Part shown: one piece after another, positions 20,227-30,052 of the stretch
How the letters are laid out: every line of letters begins with the position of its first letter
Numbering within the stretch: position 1 is the stretch's first letter
Assembly: GCF_000381025.1 (NCBI RefSeq)
Contig: NZ_KB905814.1
Coordinates: 664,129-728,128 of the forward strand
Origin: Streptomyces sulphureus DSM 40104
GTDB lineage: Bacteria > Actinomycetota > Actinomycetes > Streptomycetales > Streptomycetaceae
Length of the DNA stretch: 64,000 nt
Direction of reading: 5' to 3'
Program-made: the position numbers and the translations under genes
Notes under the pieces: model-generated
Told to the model about the DNA's origin: nothing
The model's input: the letters and a program-made list of their open reading frames with translations, nothing else
Databases searched by the model: none

Positions 20227-20257
20227 CTGCCCGGGGCGAACACTTCGCCCCGGGCAG
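20227..20257 (-). terminator. Terminator downstream of the phoH-like gene
   Basis: CTGCCCGGGGCGAA and its complement form a 14-bp perfect stem around CAC, 21 nt past the stop codon at 20278. Confidence 0.85.
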
Positions 20258-20277
20258 CACATCGAGCGGCCGTGGGA

Positions 20278-21594
20278 CTACATCCCCTCCAGCATCTCCG
20301 TCACCAACGCCGCGATCGGCGAGCGTTCGGAGCGGGTGAGGGTGACGTGCGCGAAGAGAGGGTGCCCCTTCAGCTTCTCCACCACGGCGACGACGCCGTC
20401 GTACCGGCCGACACGGAGGTTGTCGCGCTGCGCCACGTCGTGCGTGAGGACCACCCGCGAACCGGTGCCCACCCGCGAGAGGACCGTCAACAGGACGTTG
20501 CGCTCCAGGGATTGGGCCTCGTCGACGATGACGAAGGCGTCGTGGAGGGAGCGTCCGCGGATGTGCGTGAGCGGGAGGACCTCCAGCATGCCGCGTGCGT
20601 GGATCTCGTCGATCACCTCCCGACTGGTGACGGCGGAGAGGGTGTCGAGGACCGCCTGACCCCACGGGTTCATCTTCTCGGCCTCGGTGCCGGGGAGGTA
20701 GCCGAGGTCCTGGCCGCCGACGGCGTACATCGGGCGAAAGACCATCACCTTGCTGTGCTGCCGCCTCTCCAGCACCGCTTCCAGACCGGCGCAGAGAGCG
20801 AGCGCGCTCTTGCCCGTCCCGGCGCGGCCGCCGAGGGAGAGGATGCCGACGTCCGGATCGAGCAGCAGGTCGAGCGCGATCCGCTGCTCTGCGCTGCGCC
20901 CCTTGATGCCGAACGCCTCGCGGTCCCCGCGTACGAGCTTGATCCGGCGGTCAGGGGTGACCCGGCCGAGCGCGCGCCCCTTCTCCGACTGGAGCACCAA
21001 CCCGGTGTGGACGGGGATCTCCGCCGCTTCCGGCACGTGGACGCTCTCCGCCGCGAAAAGCTCGTCGATCTCCTCACCCGGCAGGGTGAGTTCGGTCATG
21101 CCCGTCCAGCCTGAGTCGACACCGACGAGCTCCGCCCGGTACTCCTCCGCCACCAGTCCCACGGCGGACGCCTTGATCCGGAGCGGCAGGTCCTTGGAGA
21201 CGACGGTGACGTCGGCCCCCTCAGCCTGGAGGTTCCTGGCGACGGCGAGGATGCGCGAGTCGTTGTCACCGAGGCGGAAACCGGCGGGGAGCACCGTCGT
21301 GTCCGAGTGGTTGAGCTCGACGCGCAGGGTGCCGCCCACGTCCCCGACGGGGAGGGGGGCGTCGAGCCTGCCGTGTTTGACGCGGTACTCGTCGAGGCGG
21401 CGGAGCGCCTGCCTGGCGAAGAACCCGAGCTCGGGGTGGTGGCGCTTGGCCTCCAATTCGGTGACGACGACCACGGGGAGCACGACCTCGTGCTCCTCGA
21501 ACCGGTCCATGGCCGCCGGGTCGGCGAGCAGCACGCTGGTGTCGATGACATAGGTGCGGCGCTCGGCCTCGCTGCGCTTCTTGCTTGTCACCAC
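20278..21594 (-). CDS. phoH: PhoH-family ATPase with N-terminal PIN domain (PhoH2-like)
   Basis: A predicted RNA helicase/nuclease of about 438 residues. The N-terminal PIN nuclease domain (residues about 10-140) shows its acidic residues in [22 protein letters not shown] and [12 protein letters not shown]. The C-terminal PhoH ATPase has Walker [13 protein letters not shown] and Walker [11 protein letters not shown], plus the family motifs [19 protein letters not shown] and [19 protein letters not shown]. PhoH2 proteins unwind and cleave RNA and are linked to toxin-antitoxin-like control of growth. Tandem GTG codons at 21594 and 21591 are possible starts. The open frame extends further upstream (to 21825) without family similarity. 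Confidence 0.92.
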   Translation of the reverse strand: MVTSKKRSEAERRTYVIDTSVLLADPAAMDRFEEHEVVLPVVVVTELEAKRHHPELGFFARQALRRLDEYRVKHGRLDAPLPVGDVGGTLRVELNHSDTTVLPAGFRLGDNDSRILAVARNLQAEGADVTVVSKDLPLRIKASAVGLVAEEYRAELVGVDSGWTGMTELTLPGEEIDELFAAESVHVPEAAEIPVHTGLVLQSEKGRALGRVTPDRRIKLVRGDREAFGIKGRSAEQRIALDLLLDPDVGILSLGGRAGTGKSALALCAGLEAVLERRQHSKVMVFRPMYAVGGQDLGYLPGTEAEKMNPWGQAVLDTLSAVTSREVIDEIHARGMLEVLPLTHIRGRSLHDAFVIVDEAQSLERNVLLTVLSRVGTGSRVVLTHDVAQRDNLRVGRYDGVVAVVEKLKGHPLFAHVTLTRSERSPIAALVTEMLEGM

Positions 21595-21957
21595 GGGTGG
21601 ACGTACCCCCTCGGATGAGGTCGGGGAGCGACGGCGTCGCGGAGGAAGAAACCGGACTCGGCCCGCGCGGGGGCCGGCGACCGGCCCTTCACGCCCCTGG
21701 CATCCGGCGTGCGCCGTGCACGGCGGGTGCGCGCGTCCGTGGATTGCAAACGGGCCTCCCGGCGGCCGAACCCTCTGGAGAGGGTGCGGCCTTGAGGGGG
21801 TATTCCCCGGTCGGCTGGCATGCATGCAACGGCATATGCCCGCGGGCTACGGTCACCTGATGTGACGTCACCGCACGGGTGGAAGCGCTCCGTGACCGGA
21901 GCGTCGATCTCGTTGCGACGAGGGGGAGTTGGCCGTGCCGACGGGTGTATCCGCCGC
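21595..21957. other. Gap between the prenyltransferase and phoH genes with several palindromes
   Basis: A 363-nt spacer between two minus-strand genes with no supported gene. It contains exact palindromes: GCATGCATGC (21818-21827), GGCATATGCC (21831-21840) and GTGACGTCAC (21862-21871). They cluster about 225-280 nt upstream of the phoH start and may be operators for it, or ends of the prenyltransferase transcript. Confidence 0.5.
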
Positions 21958-22719
21958 TCAGCCGCCGTACCGCCGGTTGCGTGCCGCGTAGTCGCGGAGG
22001 GCGCGGAGGAAATCGACCTTGCGGAACGCCGGCCAGAAGACCTCGCAGAAGTAGTACTCGGAGTGTGCGCTCTGCCACAGCATGAATCCGGACAAACGCT
22101 GCTCGCCGCTGGTCCTGATGACGAGGTCCGGATCGGGCTGGCCGCGGGTGTAGAGGTGCTCGGAGATGTCCTCGACGGTGAGCTCCTCGGCGAGCCGGGC
22201 GAGGCTGACGCCCCGCGCCGCACGGTCGCTCATCAGGGAGCGCACCGCGTCGGTGATCTCCTGGCGGCCGCCGTATCCGACGGCGACGTTGACGAGTATG
22301 CCGTCGACCTCGCCCGCCTGCTCCTCGGCCTCCTTGAGCACCTGCTGGGTACGGCCCGGGAGCAGGTCCAACTGGCCGACGTGGTGGACGCGCCAGCGGC
22401 CGTCCGAGGCCAGGTCGCGGACGGTGTCCTCGATGATGCCGACGAGCGGCAGCAGCTCGTTCTCCGGGCGGGTGAGGTTGTCGGTGGAGAGAAGCCAGAG
22501 CGTGACGACCTCGACGTCCGTCTCCGTGCACCAGCCCAGCAGCTCCCGGATCTTCTCAGCCCCGGCCTGGTGCCCCTGTTCGGCGGTGCCGCCGGAGGCC
22601 TTTGCCCAGCGCCGGTTCCCGTCGAGGATGACGCCGATGTGCTTGGGCACCCTGGTGTGGTCGAGGCGGTCCTCCACCCGACGCGCATAGAGCTTGTACA
22701 CCAGGTCGCGCAGCTTCAT
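21958..22719 (-). CDS. uppS: Isoprenyl transferase (cis-prenyl, undecaprenyl-diphosphate-synthase-like)
   Basis: Condenses isopentenyl diphosphate onto an allylic diphosphate in Z configuration to make a polyprenyl carrier for wall or glycan synthesis. 253 residues, typical length. Motif HIGVILDGNRRWAK carries the essential Asp. STDNLTRPENEL, VNVAVGYGGRQEI and the C-terminal DLVIRTSGEQRLSGFMLWQSAHSEYYF region with IPP-binding Arg and Ser are intact. The ATG at 22719 has GGAGGG 12 nt upstream. Streptomyces carry two such enzymes, so a short-chain product is also possible. It diverges from the aldo/keto reductase gene. Confidence 0.94.
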   Translation of the reverse strand: MKLRDLVYKLYARRVEDRLDHTRVPKHIGVILDGNRRWAKASGGTAEQGHQAGAEKIRELLGWCTETDVEVVTLWLLSTDNLTRPENELLPLVGIIEDTVRDLASDGRWRVHHVGQLDLLPGRTQQVLKEAEEQAGEVDGILVNVAVGYGGRQEITDAVRSLMSDRAARGVSLARLAEELTVEDISEHLYTRGQPDPDLVIRTSGEQRLSGFMLWQSAHSEYYFCEVFWPAFRKVDFLRALRDYAARNRRYGG

Positions 22720-22815
22720 TGGGATGGCCAGCCCTCCATGCCGAGTCCGGGATTCGAGAACCTTACTGCCGCCCACCCGTTCGGCTGAAGCCGGGCTGTT
22801 CAGGCGGTCGTTGAT

Positions 22816-22821
22816 AAGAAT
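22816..22821 (+). promoter_or_regulatory. -10 region (AAGAAT) of a leaderless aldo/keto reductase mRNA
   Basis: The GATAAGAATT segment lies 6-7 nt before the ATG at 22828, and no ribosome binding site intervenes. Confidence 0.45.
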
Positions 22822-22827
22822 TGGCAC

Positions 22828-23877
<1,050 letters not shown>

Positions 23878-24158
23878 GCCTTCTGCTTGCCGCCACCGGC
23901 CGGCCTTCGCGTGGGTTCGGCCGGATTCAACCCCTGCGGACGCAGCGCTCGGAGCAGAAAAAGAGCGGTGCGGTGGCGTCCGCGCCCCCGTCGGCCACCC
24001 CAGCGCGTGCGATCGTTTACAGCGAGTGACCAGGTACACGGCAGCGTCGACGGGCTCCCCTCTGCCCGCGGACGCCTCCGAGGGAGGCTCCGAGCGCCAG
24101 TAGACCAGCGCTGACCAGGAGAAAGAAGGTGTGTGCGGCAGACGCCGGAAAAGAAAGC
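23878..24158. other. Spacer between convergent genes
   Basis: About 280 nt (to the hairpin at 24159) without a gene of plausible codon use. Nothing else recognisable. Confidence 0.5.
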
Positions 24159-24190
24159 GGGCCGGTCCGTGGGGGGATACGGACCGGCCC
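24159..24190. terminator. Hairpin between the aldo/keto reductase and prepilin peptidase genes
   Basis: GGGCCGGTCCGT / ACGGACCGGCCC, a 12-bp perfect stem with an 8-nt G-rich loop, lies in the gap between convergent genes. Confidence 0.75.
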
Positions 24191-24266
24191 GAGGGGGGGT
24201 TTCCACCATAGCCCCTCACAGCGGGTGTTGTGCCCCTCTGCGACCGTGTCGTTTTTCGCCCGGTCT

Positions 24267-25007
24267 TCAGACGGCAAGTCCGTGGAGGAGCACCGTCGCC
24301 AACGCGCCGCAGAGCAGGGAAGGGCCCAGGGCGATATCCGCATGCCGGGACCGTCTCCGGGTGAGCAGGAGCACAGCCCCCCACGCGCCTGCGGGCAACC
24401 AGCCCAGAAGCGCGCCCAGCAGGAGCGCTCCCCAGCCGTACCACCCAAGAGCGACCCCGAGCGCGAGCGCGAGCTTGACGTCGCCGTAGCCGAGGGCGGC
24501 CGGGTTGGCGAAGTGGATGGCGCCGTAGGCCAGGGCGAGGGCGGCGCCGCCGAGGAGCGCCGTCCGCCAGTCGCCCCCCGCGCGCGGGAAGAGCGCAGCG
24601 CAGGCGAGGGCGGTGGCGGTGAGCAGGGCGAGGGGCAGCGTGAGCACGTCGGGCAGGCGCCGGGTCTCGCGGTCGACGGAGGCGAGGAGGAGGCAGAGGG
24701 GGGTGGCGAGGAGCCAGGCGGCGAGTTCGGGGCGCGGACCGACGGCGGCCGCGAGCGCTGCGCAGATCGCCGCCCCGCACACGGCGAACCTTGCGGTCCC
24801 GGGCCCGTAGGACGAGGCGGGGCCGCACTCGGTGCAGCGTGCGCGACCGAGCCACGAGCGGGGTGCCGGACCGAGGGGGTGACCGTCTGGGCAGCTCGTG
24901 CGCGGCGGGGCGCCTTCGGGGGCTGCGAGTCGGTAGCGGGCACGCGGGAGCAGCGCGGCCGTGAGTGCGCCGTACACGGCGGCGAGGAGGGTGAGCCAGG
25001 TGGTCAC
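24267..25007 (-). CDS. Prepilin peptidase, A24 family (TadV/CpaA-like)
   Basis: An integral-membrane aspartic protease that cleaves prepilin leader peptides; 246 residues. The two catalytic aspartates are in VDRETRRLPD and in the G-x-G-D motif ALGYGDVKLALALG. About six hydrophobic segments span residues 70-240. Near the N-terminus CPDGHPLG and ARCTECG form a CxxC-like pair, as in longer PilD-type enzymes. ATG 25007. No pilin gene is adjacent; the most likely substrate is the Flp/TadE-type proteins encoded near 52-57 kb, so the locus is split. Confidence 0.88.
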   Translation of the reverse strand: MTTWLTLLAAVYGALTAALLPRARYRLAAPEGAPPRTSCPDGHPLGPAPRSWLGRARCTECGPASSYGPGTARFAVCGAAICAALAAAVGPRPELAAWLLATPLCLLLASVDRETRRLPDVLTLPLALLTATALACAALFPRAGGDWRTALLGGAALALAYGAIHFANPAALGYGDVKLALALGVALGWYGWGALLLGALLGWLPAGAWGAVLLLTRRRSRHADIALGPSLLCGALATVLLHGLAV

Positions 25008-25126
25008 GGGGCGAGCCTACGCCGCGTCAACTGAGCTTGTGTGCGGGCTGTTTCGGCGCGGTGGGGCGGAGCCCTGGGCTCCGTTCCGCTGCCTCGTTGT
25101 CGGGTGGCGATGTCAGGGGGCGGGCC

Positions 25127-25132
25127 TACTCT
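25127..25132 (+). promoter_or_regulatory. -10 box (TACTCT) for a leaderless small gene
   Basis: TACTCT ends 7 nt before the ATG at 25140, and there is no ribosome binding site. Confidence 0.4.
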
Positions 25133-25139
25133 GTAAGGC

Positions 25140-25316
25140 ATGAACGGGACTCCGCAGCCGCCGCATGACGCCCCTTCCGCTACAGCGGCCAACGAGGCGA
25201 TCCGACGCTTCGTCGCCGGGCGCACGTCCTGGACGCCCGAGGAGCTCGCCGAGTTGGACCGTCTTCGCGCTGCCTGGCGGGCGGCCGTCAGGGCGGAGGT
25301 GGTGCGGGCTGCCTGA
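25140..25316 (+). CDS. Small conserved-type hypothetical protein, 58 residues
   Basis: Initiates at ATG 25140 and ends at TGA 25314-25316. The first 18 residues are low-complexity (QPPHDAPSATAANE). The rest is a predicted helical hairpin, AIRRFVAGRTSWTPEELAEL then RLRAAWRAAVRAEVVRAA. Codon third positions are strongly G/C and a leaderless-type -10 box precedes it, so it looks real. The helical part resembles small streptomycete proteins of unknown function. Divergent from the prepilin peptidase gene. Confidence 0.6.
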   Translation: MNGTPQPPHDAPSATAANEAIRRFVAGRTSWTPEELAELDRLRAAWRAAVRAEVVRAA

Positions 25317-25443
25317 GGGCGCCGCCGGGGGGGCTGGCCGGTCCTGGTCGTGCCAACGCCTGCAAGGGACTCGTCTGTTGGGGCGCCGGGGAGCGACGAT
25401 GACCTGAGGGGATAGCAGGGACGGGTGGAAGGCGGAGGGCCCG

Positions 25444-26439
25444 GTGAGGAGAGCGTGGAGAAGGTGGGGTACCGCACTCTTGCGAGGGCGGGGTGGAACG
25501 GAGACCTCCGGTTCCGGAGGTCAGGAGGGTTCGGCGGACGCCGGTAGCCCACGGGCTGCGCTCGCCGAGTCGGCGGAGGGGGACAGGGAGACGGGCGGGT
25601 CGCAGGCCGGTGAACCCCCTGCAGAGGATGACGAGTTCGAGGACGCGGGCCGCGAGCGGGCACGTCGTGGACGGGGGCGGCTGCTCCTCGCGGCTGCACT
25701 CTTCGCGACATTGGTGCTCCCCAAGGTGGTGAGCACCGCCGGCACCGTCGACGACTCCGCTCCCCCACCCGCGTCCAGCCCCAACGTGCACACGGCTGCC
25801 CCGTCCCCGACAGGTCCCGACGAGCCCGACGCCCGGCCGAGCGTGCCTCTTACACCGCCCGGGCCGCACTCGCCCACGGCCTCGCAGCCGACGAGCGGTC
25901 CGCCGGGCAGTGGCCCGCCGCGCAGCCCGCGGAGTACCGCACTGCCTCCCGGGGCGGATGCAGGGTTCGAGGGGGTCGAGGCGGGGGCCTGCCTCAACGT
26001 CCGCGTGGGAGCGGCGGACTGGGCCGAGTCGTCGCCTCGGCGGGCGAAGGTGAGGTGCTCGGCCGAGGACGCCCGCATACGCGTCACGGGGGTGCGTGAG
26101 CGCGGCGAGTGCCCGGAGGGCGACGGGCTCGCCGAGTGGGCCGCGCCCGGCGGTAAGGACCTCGCGCTCTGTCTGGAGCGCCGGTTCCGTGCAGGGGACT
26201 GTCTGCTCGCCTCCGGCGGTGGGGAGTCGCTTCGGGCGGCGCTGACGTCGGCACCCGCGTGCGGGAGCAGGCCCGCCGGGAACTTCGACCGACTGCTGCG
26301 GGTCGTCGGCGTCCATGGCGACCCGCCTGCCCGAATACCGCAGGGTTTCTGCGCGAAGGGCGCAGACGACGACAGGCAGTACTGGACATGGCGGGTCGCA
26401 CGCGGGGAGAAGGTCATCTGCACAGTGGACGCCCGCTAG
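25444..26439 (+). CDS. Single-pass membrane protein with extracellular cysteine-rich domain, unknown function
   Basis: 331 residues, not recognised. A cytoplasmic acidic N-terminal part (about 1-78) is followed by a membrane helix (GRLLLAAALFATLVLPKVVST, about 79-99). A Pro/Ser-rich extracellular linker runs to about 180. The C-terminal domain is about 150 residues with seven cysteines, in GACLNVRV, VRCSAED, GECPEGD, LALCLERRF, GDCLLASGG, ACGSRP and QGFCAKG, plus a last one in VICTVDAR. The layout (helix, linker, Cys-rich sensor-like domain) is like LppU-type actinobacterial proteins. GTG 25444 follows a GGCGGAGGG ribosome binding site. Confidence 0.6.
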   Translation: MRRAWRRWGTALLRGRGGTETSGSGGQEGSADAGSPRAALAESAEGDRETGGSQAGEPPAEDDEFEDAGRERARRGRGRLLLAAALFATLVLPKVVSTAGTVDDSAPPPASSPNVHTAAPSPTGPDEPDARPSVPLTPPGPHSPTASQPTSGPPGSGPPRSPRSTALPPGADAGFEGVEAGACLNVRVGAADWAESSPRRAKVRCSAEDARIRVTGVRERGECPEGDGLAEWAAPGGKDLALCLERRFRAGDCLLASGGGESLRAALTSAPACGSRPAGNFDRLLRVVGVHGDPPARIPQGFCAKGADDDRQYWTWRVARGEKVICTVDAR

Positions 26440-26493
26440 CCGGCCGCGTCGCCACGCGCGGGGAAAACCCGCCGACGCCGGGGAGTTGAGGCG

Positions 26494-27096
26494 TCACCTC
26501 CTGGTGGCCACCGTCACCGCGATCCCGCCGGTCAGGAGCACGAACGGCAGCGCGAACCACCCCGCGAGCGCCAGGTACGGAACACCGACGACGCAGGCGA
26601 CGAGAGAGTAGGCGGCCGAGGCGACGGAGAGGCCGCACTGGGTGCGCGGCGGCCCCTCCCGGTTGAAGCGCACGACAAGTGCCGCGCAGACCGCCGCCCA
26701 CAGCGCGGCGCGTGGTTCGCCGAAGGTGAGGTGCTCCCAGAGATCGACGGCGTACGTGTACCAGCCCTCGGCGAGCAGTGCCTCTCGCAGATCTCCGAAC
26801 CCCTTGGCGTACTCCGGGAGTCGGGCGCCGGGTGCCGTCGAGGCGTCCACGCCCGCCAGGTCGTCGCGGAAGAGCTCCGTGACGAGGAGGACCGCGAAGC
26901 CGAGCGCGTGGGCGCTTCCGGTGATCCAACCCACGGTGGTACGGAGCGGGTTGGCGCCGTCCTCGGCAGTGGGGCGCGAGGCGGCCGTCGACGACCGTGG
27001 GGCGGGCGAAGGGGGCGGCTGATCCGGCTGCATCGGGGAGCCGGGGTCGCGTGACGGGGCTGTCGAGGCAGGGCCCGTGCGCGTGGCCTCTCGCAC
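26494..27096 (-). CDS. Hypothetical membrane protein with four predicted helices
   Basis: 200 residues; no family recognised. The first 55 residues are Pro/Ser/Arg-rich. Hydrophobic segments follow at about 62-80 (GSAHALGFAVLLVTELF), 125-142 (RAALWAAVCAALVVRF), 150-170 (GLSVASAAYSLVACVVGV) and 172-195 (ALAGWFALPFVLLTGGIAVTV). GTG 27096 has GGAGAAG six bases upstream. A later ATG at 27033 lacks a ribosome binding site. Converges with the preceding gene and diverges from the WXG locus. Confidence 0.6.
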   Translation of the reverse strand: MREATRTGPASTAPSRDPGSPMQPDQPPPSPAPRSSTAASRPTAEDGANPLRTTVGWITGSAHALGFAVLLVTELFRDDLAGVDASTAPGARLPEYAKGFGDLREALLAEGWYTYAVDLWEHLTFGEPRAALWAAVCAALVVRFNREGPPRTQCGLSVASAAYSLVACVVGVPYLALAGWFALPFVLLTGGIAVTVATRR

Positions 27097-27437
27097 CGTG
27101 TTCTTCTCCGCTGTACGTCCCGGCTTCGCCCCCGACACCCGCCCGTCCCTTCTCACCGCGCCGTTTCCGGTACCGTCCCCGCCAACTTGCCTGACGCGGC
27201 GCCCACTTCGGCCGTGAGGGCTCTGTGCGCTGTGAGGTGGCGGGTGTCCGATCCCTACCCAGCAAAAAGCGGTCCGCCACTGGTGTGTGCGGACCGGTAC
27301 GCATCCCCGTCGGTGGGCGAGCGCCCTCGTTGCACCAGGTCGCTGTGGCGCGCACACCTTTGTGCGGCGCGGCTAACATAGCCCCGTCCGGAACGGACGT
27401 CTTGAGCAAGCGGCGGGCCGACGCAGAGGGGGAGCGG
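27097..27437. other. Upstream region of WXG/DUF6571 locus 1
   Basis: 341 nt with no supported gene. A GCTAACATAG segment (TAACAT at 27374-27379) may be a -10 box. No good -35 was found at the right spacing. Confidence 0.4.
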
Positions 27438-27902
27438 ATGTCGTTCGAAGAAGAGTGGTCGGGTCTGGTCAGGAGTTCGCAAGAACGCCAGTCGACCGGG
27501 ATGCAACTCAACCACGCCACCACCCCGGACACGGCTCCGTCGGGCAACAGTTACAGCCCCGACCTCGTCGTCCACGACGACCAACTCGGCAGCATCGGCA
27601 ACACGGCGGCGTCCCTCTTCCGGAAAATCCAGAAGGAAGGGGACGAGGCGCGCGAGGAGACCTTCGAGGCGGCCACGAGCCTCACCAACCAGGAGCTCGA
27701 CATGGGCTCGGCGCTCCTCGCCATGCACGATGCGTGGAACACCCAGACGGGCACCGTCAAGGAGGCGTGCGCCCACATCTCCAACCACCTGGACTTCACG
27801 CGCAAGTCGCACGACCAGGACGAGGACAAGATCCGTACGGAGATGCGCGATGCGGCCGGCAAGAACATGACGCCGTCCCGTATCCAGGACTACATAGGCT
27901 GA
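27438..27902 (+). CDS. WXG-like secretion partner of locus 1
   Basis: 154 residues, helical. N-terminal MSFEEEW is followed by a polar linker. The SYSPDLVVHDDQLGSIGNTAASLFRK region and the C-terminal helix with MHDAWNTQTGTVKEACAHIS and NHLDF match the streptomycete WXG100-related family found next to DUF6571 proteins. A closely related copy (about two thirds identical by eye) is at 49353-49802 on the other strand. GGGGGAG precedes ATG 27438. It ends 10 nt before the large gene, so the two are co-translated. A role as a secretion chaperone or heterodimer partner is inferred from family arrangement. Confidence 0.72.
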   Translation: MSFEEEWSGLVRSSQERQSTGMQLNHATTPDTAPSGNSYSPDLVVHDDQLGSIGNTAASLFRKIQKEGDEAREETFEAATSLTNQELDMGSALLAMHDAWNTQTGTVKEACAHISNHLDFTRKSHDQDEDKIRTEMRDAAGKNMTPSRIQDYIG

Positions 27903-27912
27903 GGGGGAACCT

Positions 27913-30039
27913 ATGGCCACGGAGCGGTTGGGTTTTCAGGCCCTCGACACTCTGAAACTCGGTAAGTTGAAGAAGGCCGTCGACGCCTGGGCGGACATGC
28001 GGACGAAACTGGGCGACATCGCCGAAGGAGGCGAGGGGGCGACAGCGGCTCAGTTGGAACGCATGACCGCTGGGGCCGACTGGTCGGGGGCAAACGCCCA
28101 GATCACCCAGAAGTTCACCAAGCAGACCGCGGAGCAGGTCCGCAAGATGGCCGAGCAGGCCGAGAGCGTCCGCGTCGTGCTCAGCGGCGCGCACTCGGCG
28201 CTCAAACGCCACAAGAAGAATTTGCAGAACGAGATCGAGGACGCAGCGAAGAAGGACGTCCTCGTCCTCTCCGACGGCAGTGTCAACCCCGTCAATCCCT
28301 CCGCGCAGAACCCCGACGCGAAGCCTCCGACACAGGGCACGATCGACGGGGTGAAGGAGCGGATCGACACGATCCTCGAAGAAGCGGGGCACGACAACGC
28401 CGTCGCCCGCCGTGGCCTGGAGAAGCTTGCCAAGGACCCGTACAGCTTCGCGGACATCTCCTACAAGAGTTTCGAGGACGCCGACGCGGAGCAGGGCGTC
28501 AAGGACGCAGAGGACGCGGCCGACCTCATGCGCCGCAAGGACAAACTCACCGGACCGCAACTGGCCCAACTGGAAGAGCTGTTGGAGCGCCAGCACAACA
28601 ACCCGGCGTTCGCCGAGAAGCTCGCGACCGAAATGGGTCCGGAGGGCGTGCTCCAGTTCTGGAGAAGCGTCGCCGATCCGGGGCAGGGCGACACCCCGAC
28701 GGGCGCCCGCTCCGACGCGCTGGGCCGCGTACAGGACCAACTCAGTCTGACCCTCGCCACCGCCTCCCACGTCGACACCCCGGCGATGGAGGAGTGGAAG
28801 AAGAACTTCATCGACGCCGGTTCAAAGCAGTTCGGGCACCCCGACATCATGGCGAAGGGCTGGGGGTTCCAGTACGCCAGCGCCCTGATGGGCAAGGGCA
28901 AGTTCGACTCCGATTTCCTCGACCAGTACGGCGACGCCCTGACGAAGTTCGAGAAGGAGAAGACGAAGGGCGCTATCGACCCGGCCGGCCTCTGGGCCAA
29001 CCCTGCCAACGGCGACCCCGTCATCAACCACTCGGGCAAGGACCCGATGACCGACCCGATGACGGGCTTCCTCAAGGCAACCAGCCACAACCCGGAATTC
29101 GCGAGCGAGCTCTTCGGCGACGAACAGACCGCCAAATACCTCCTCAAGGACCGCGAGTACTACCCGGAGGACTCCCCGCACAGCCCGGACAACTCCGAAC
29201 TCAAGGAGCGCGCCTCCGTCAACGCCCTGGGGGATGCGCTGTTCGCGGGCGGGAGCGGGGTGAACCCGGATGAGAAGGGGGCGGAGTTCACCACACCGGA
29301 CTCCGGGCAGAAACGGGTACTCCACAACGCGCTGTCCGTCCTGGGTGAGCAGAACGACGAGATGGCTCCTGAACTTCGAGACGACATGGCGAAGTTGCTC
29401 GTCACTCACGGAGATGACACCTACGAAACCGTGAGCGAGCAGAACCCGACCGGGGGAAGTCCGCTCGATCATGAGGATCTTGCACAAGTCACGAAACAGA
29501 TCTCGAGAACGCCCGAAGCTCATGCCCTTCTGCAGGAAGGAATGGGCTTGCAGATCATGAAGGACATGGACGGCATCGAGGACATGAGCAAGCAAGCCCA
29601 GGACGGCTCGCTCCGCAAGGCGGGCACAGTACTCGGGTACCTCGAAGAAGCCCGCTACCAGGCGCTGGAGACCGACAAGGACGATCCGGCCTGGACCGCG
29701 CGCATGGCGTATCACGGCATCGGTTCCGTGGTCGGCGAGATCCCCGTCGTCGGCGATGTGGCACAGCGCGGCGTGGATGCGCTCACGGAGCAGTGGCGCA
29801 TGCACGAAGAAGCCGAGATCGAACAAGCACAAGAGGAGGAAATAAAGGAAAACAACAATGTGCGCAAGCTGAAGACGCAGGACCTCTTTGAGTACTGGAA
29901 CGACAAGACCGGCCGCCATGACCCCGATGACAACTCAAAAGAAGACGGTCTTACCGAGTACGACGAAGAAGGTCATCATTTGGACGGCGTCGACGTTGGG
30001 CAGAAAAATTTCAGGACAGCCACCGGGAAAACCCCCTGA
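27913..30039 (+). CDS. WXG/DUF6571-type large protein, putative secreted effector, locus 1
   Basis: 708 residues. Residues 1-185 form an LXG/WXG-like helical head (FQALDTLKLGKLKKAVDAW, then a NADW-like ADWSGANAQITQKF turn and a TAEQVRKMAEQAESVR helix), shared with the 405-residue protein of locus 2. Residues about 200-600 look like DUF6571: NNPAFAEKLATEMGPEGVLQFW, then GKDPMTDPMTGFLKATSHNPEFASELF. A VVGEIPVVGDVAQRGVDALTEQW segment and a long coiled tail follow. The last 80 residues are more AT-rich in DNA. It is followed by lipoprotein genes. Toxicity is not evident from any known catalytic motif. Confidence 0.7.
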   Translation: MATERLGFQALDTLKLGKLKKAVDAWADMRTKLGDIAEGGEGATAAQLERMTAGADWSGANAQITQKFTKQTAEQVRKMAEQAESVRVVLSGAHSALKRHKKNLQNEIEDAAKKDVLVLSDGSVNPVNPSAQNPDAKPPTQGTIDGVKERIDTILEEAGHDNAVARRGLEKLAKDPYSFADISYKSFEDADAEQGVKDAEDAADLMRRKDKLTGPQLAQLEELLERQHNNPAFAEKLATEMGPEGVLQFWRSVADPGQGDTPTGARSDALGRVQDQLSLTLATASHVDTPAMEEWKKNFIDAGSKQFGHPDIMAKGWGFQYASALMGKGKFDSDFLDQYGDALTKFEKEKTKGAIDPAGLWANPANGDPVINHSGKDPMTDPMTGFLKATSHNPEFASELFGDEQTAKYLLKDREYYPEDSPHSPDNSELKERASVNALGDALFAGGSGVNPDEKGAEFTTPDSGQKRVLHNALSVLGEQNDEMAPELRDDMAKLLVTHGDDTYETVSEQNPTGGSPLDHEDLAQVTKQISRTPEAHALLQEGMGLQIMKDMDGIEDMSKQAQDGSLRKAGTVLGYLEEARYQALETDKDDPAWTARMAYHGIGSVVGEIPVVGDVAQRGVDALTEQWRMHEEAEIEQAQEEEIKENNNVRKLKTQDLFEYWNDKTGRHDPDDNSKEDGLTEYDEEGHHLDGVDVGQKNFRTATGKTP

Positions 30040-30052
30040 CGAGGAGCATAAA

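Noticed and set aside
19981..20262. A 93-codon frame upstream of the transglycosylase gene
   Set aside because: It overlaps the phoH terminator hairpin, has mixed codon bias and no ribosome binding site.
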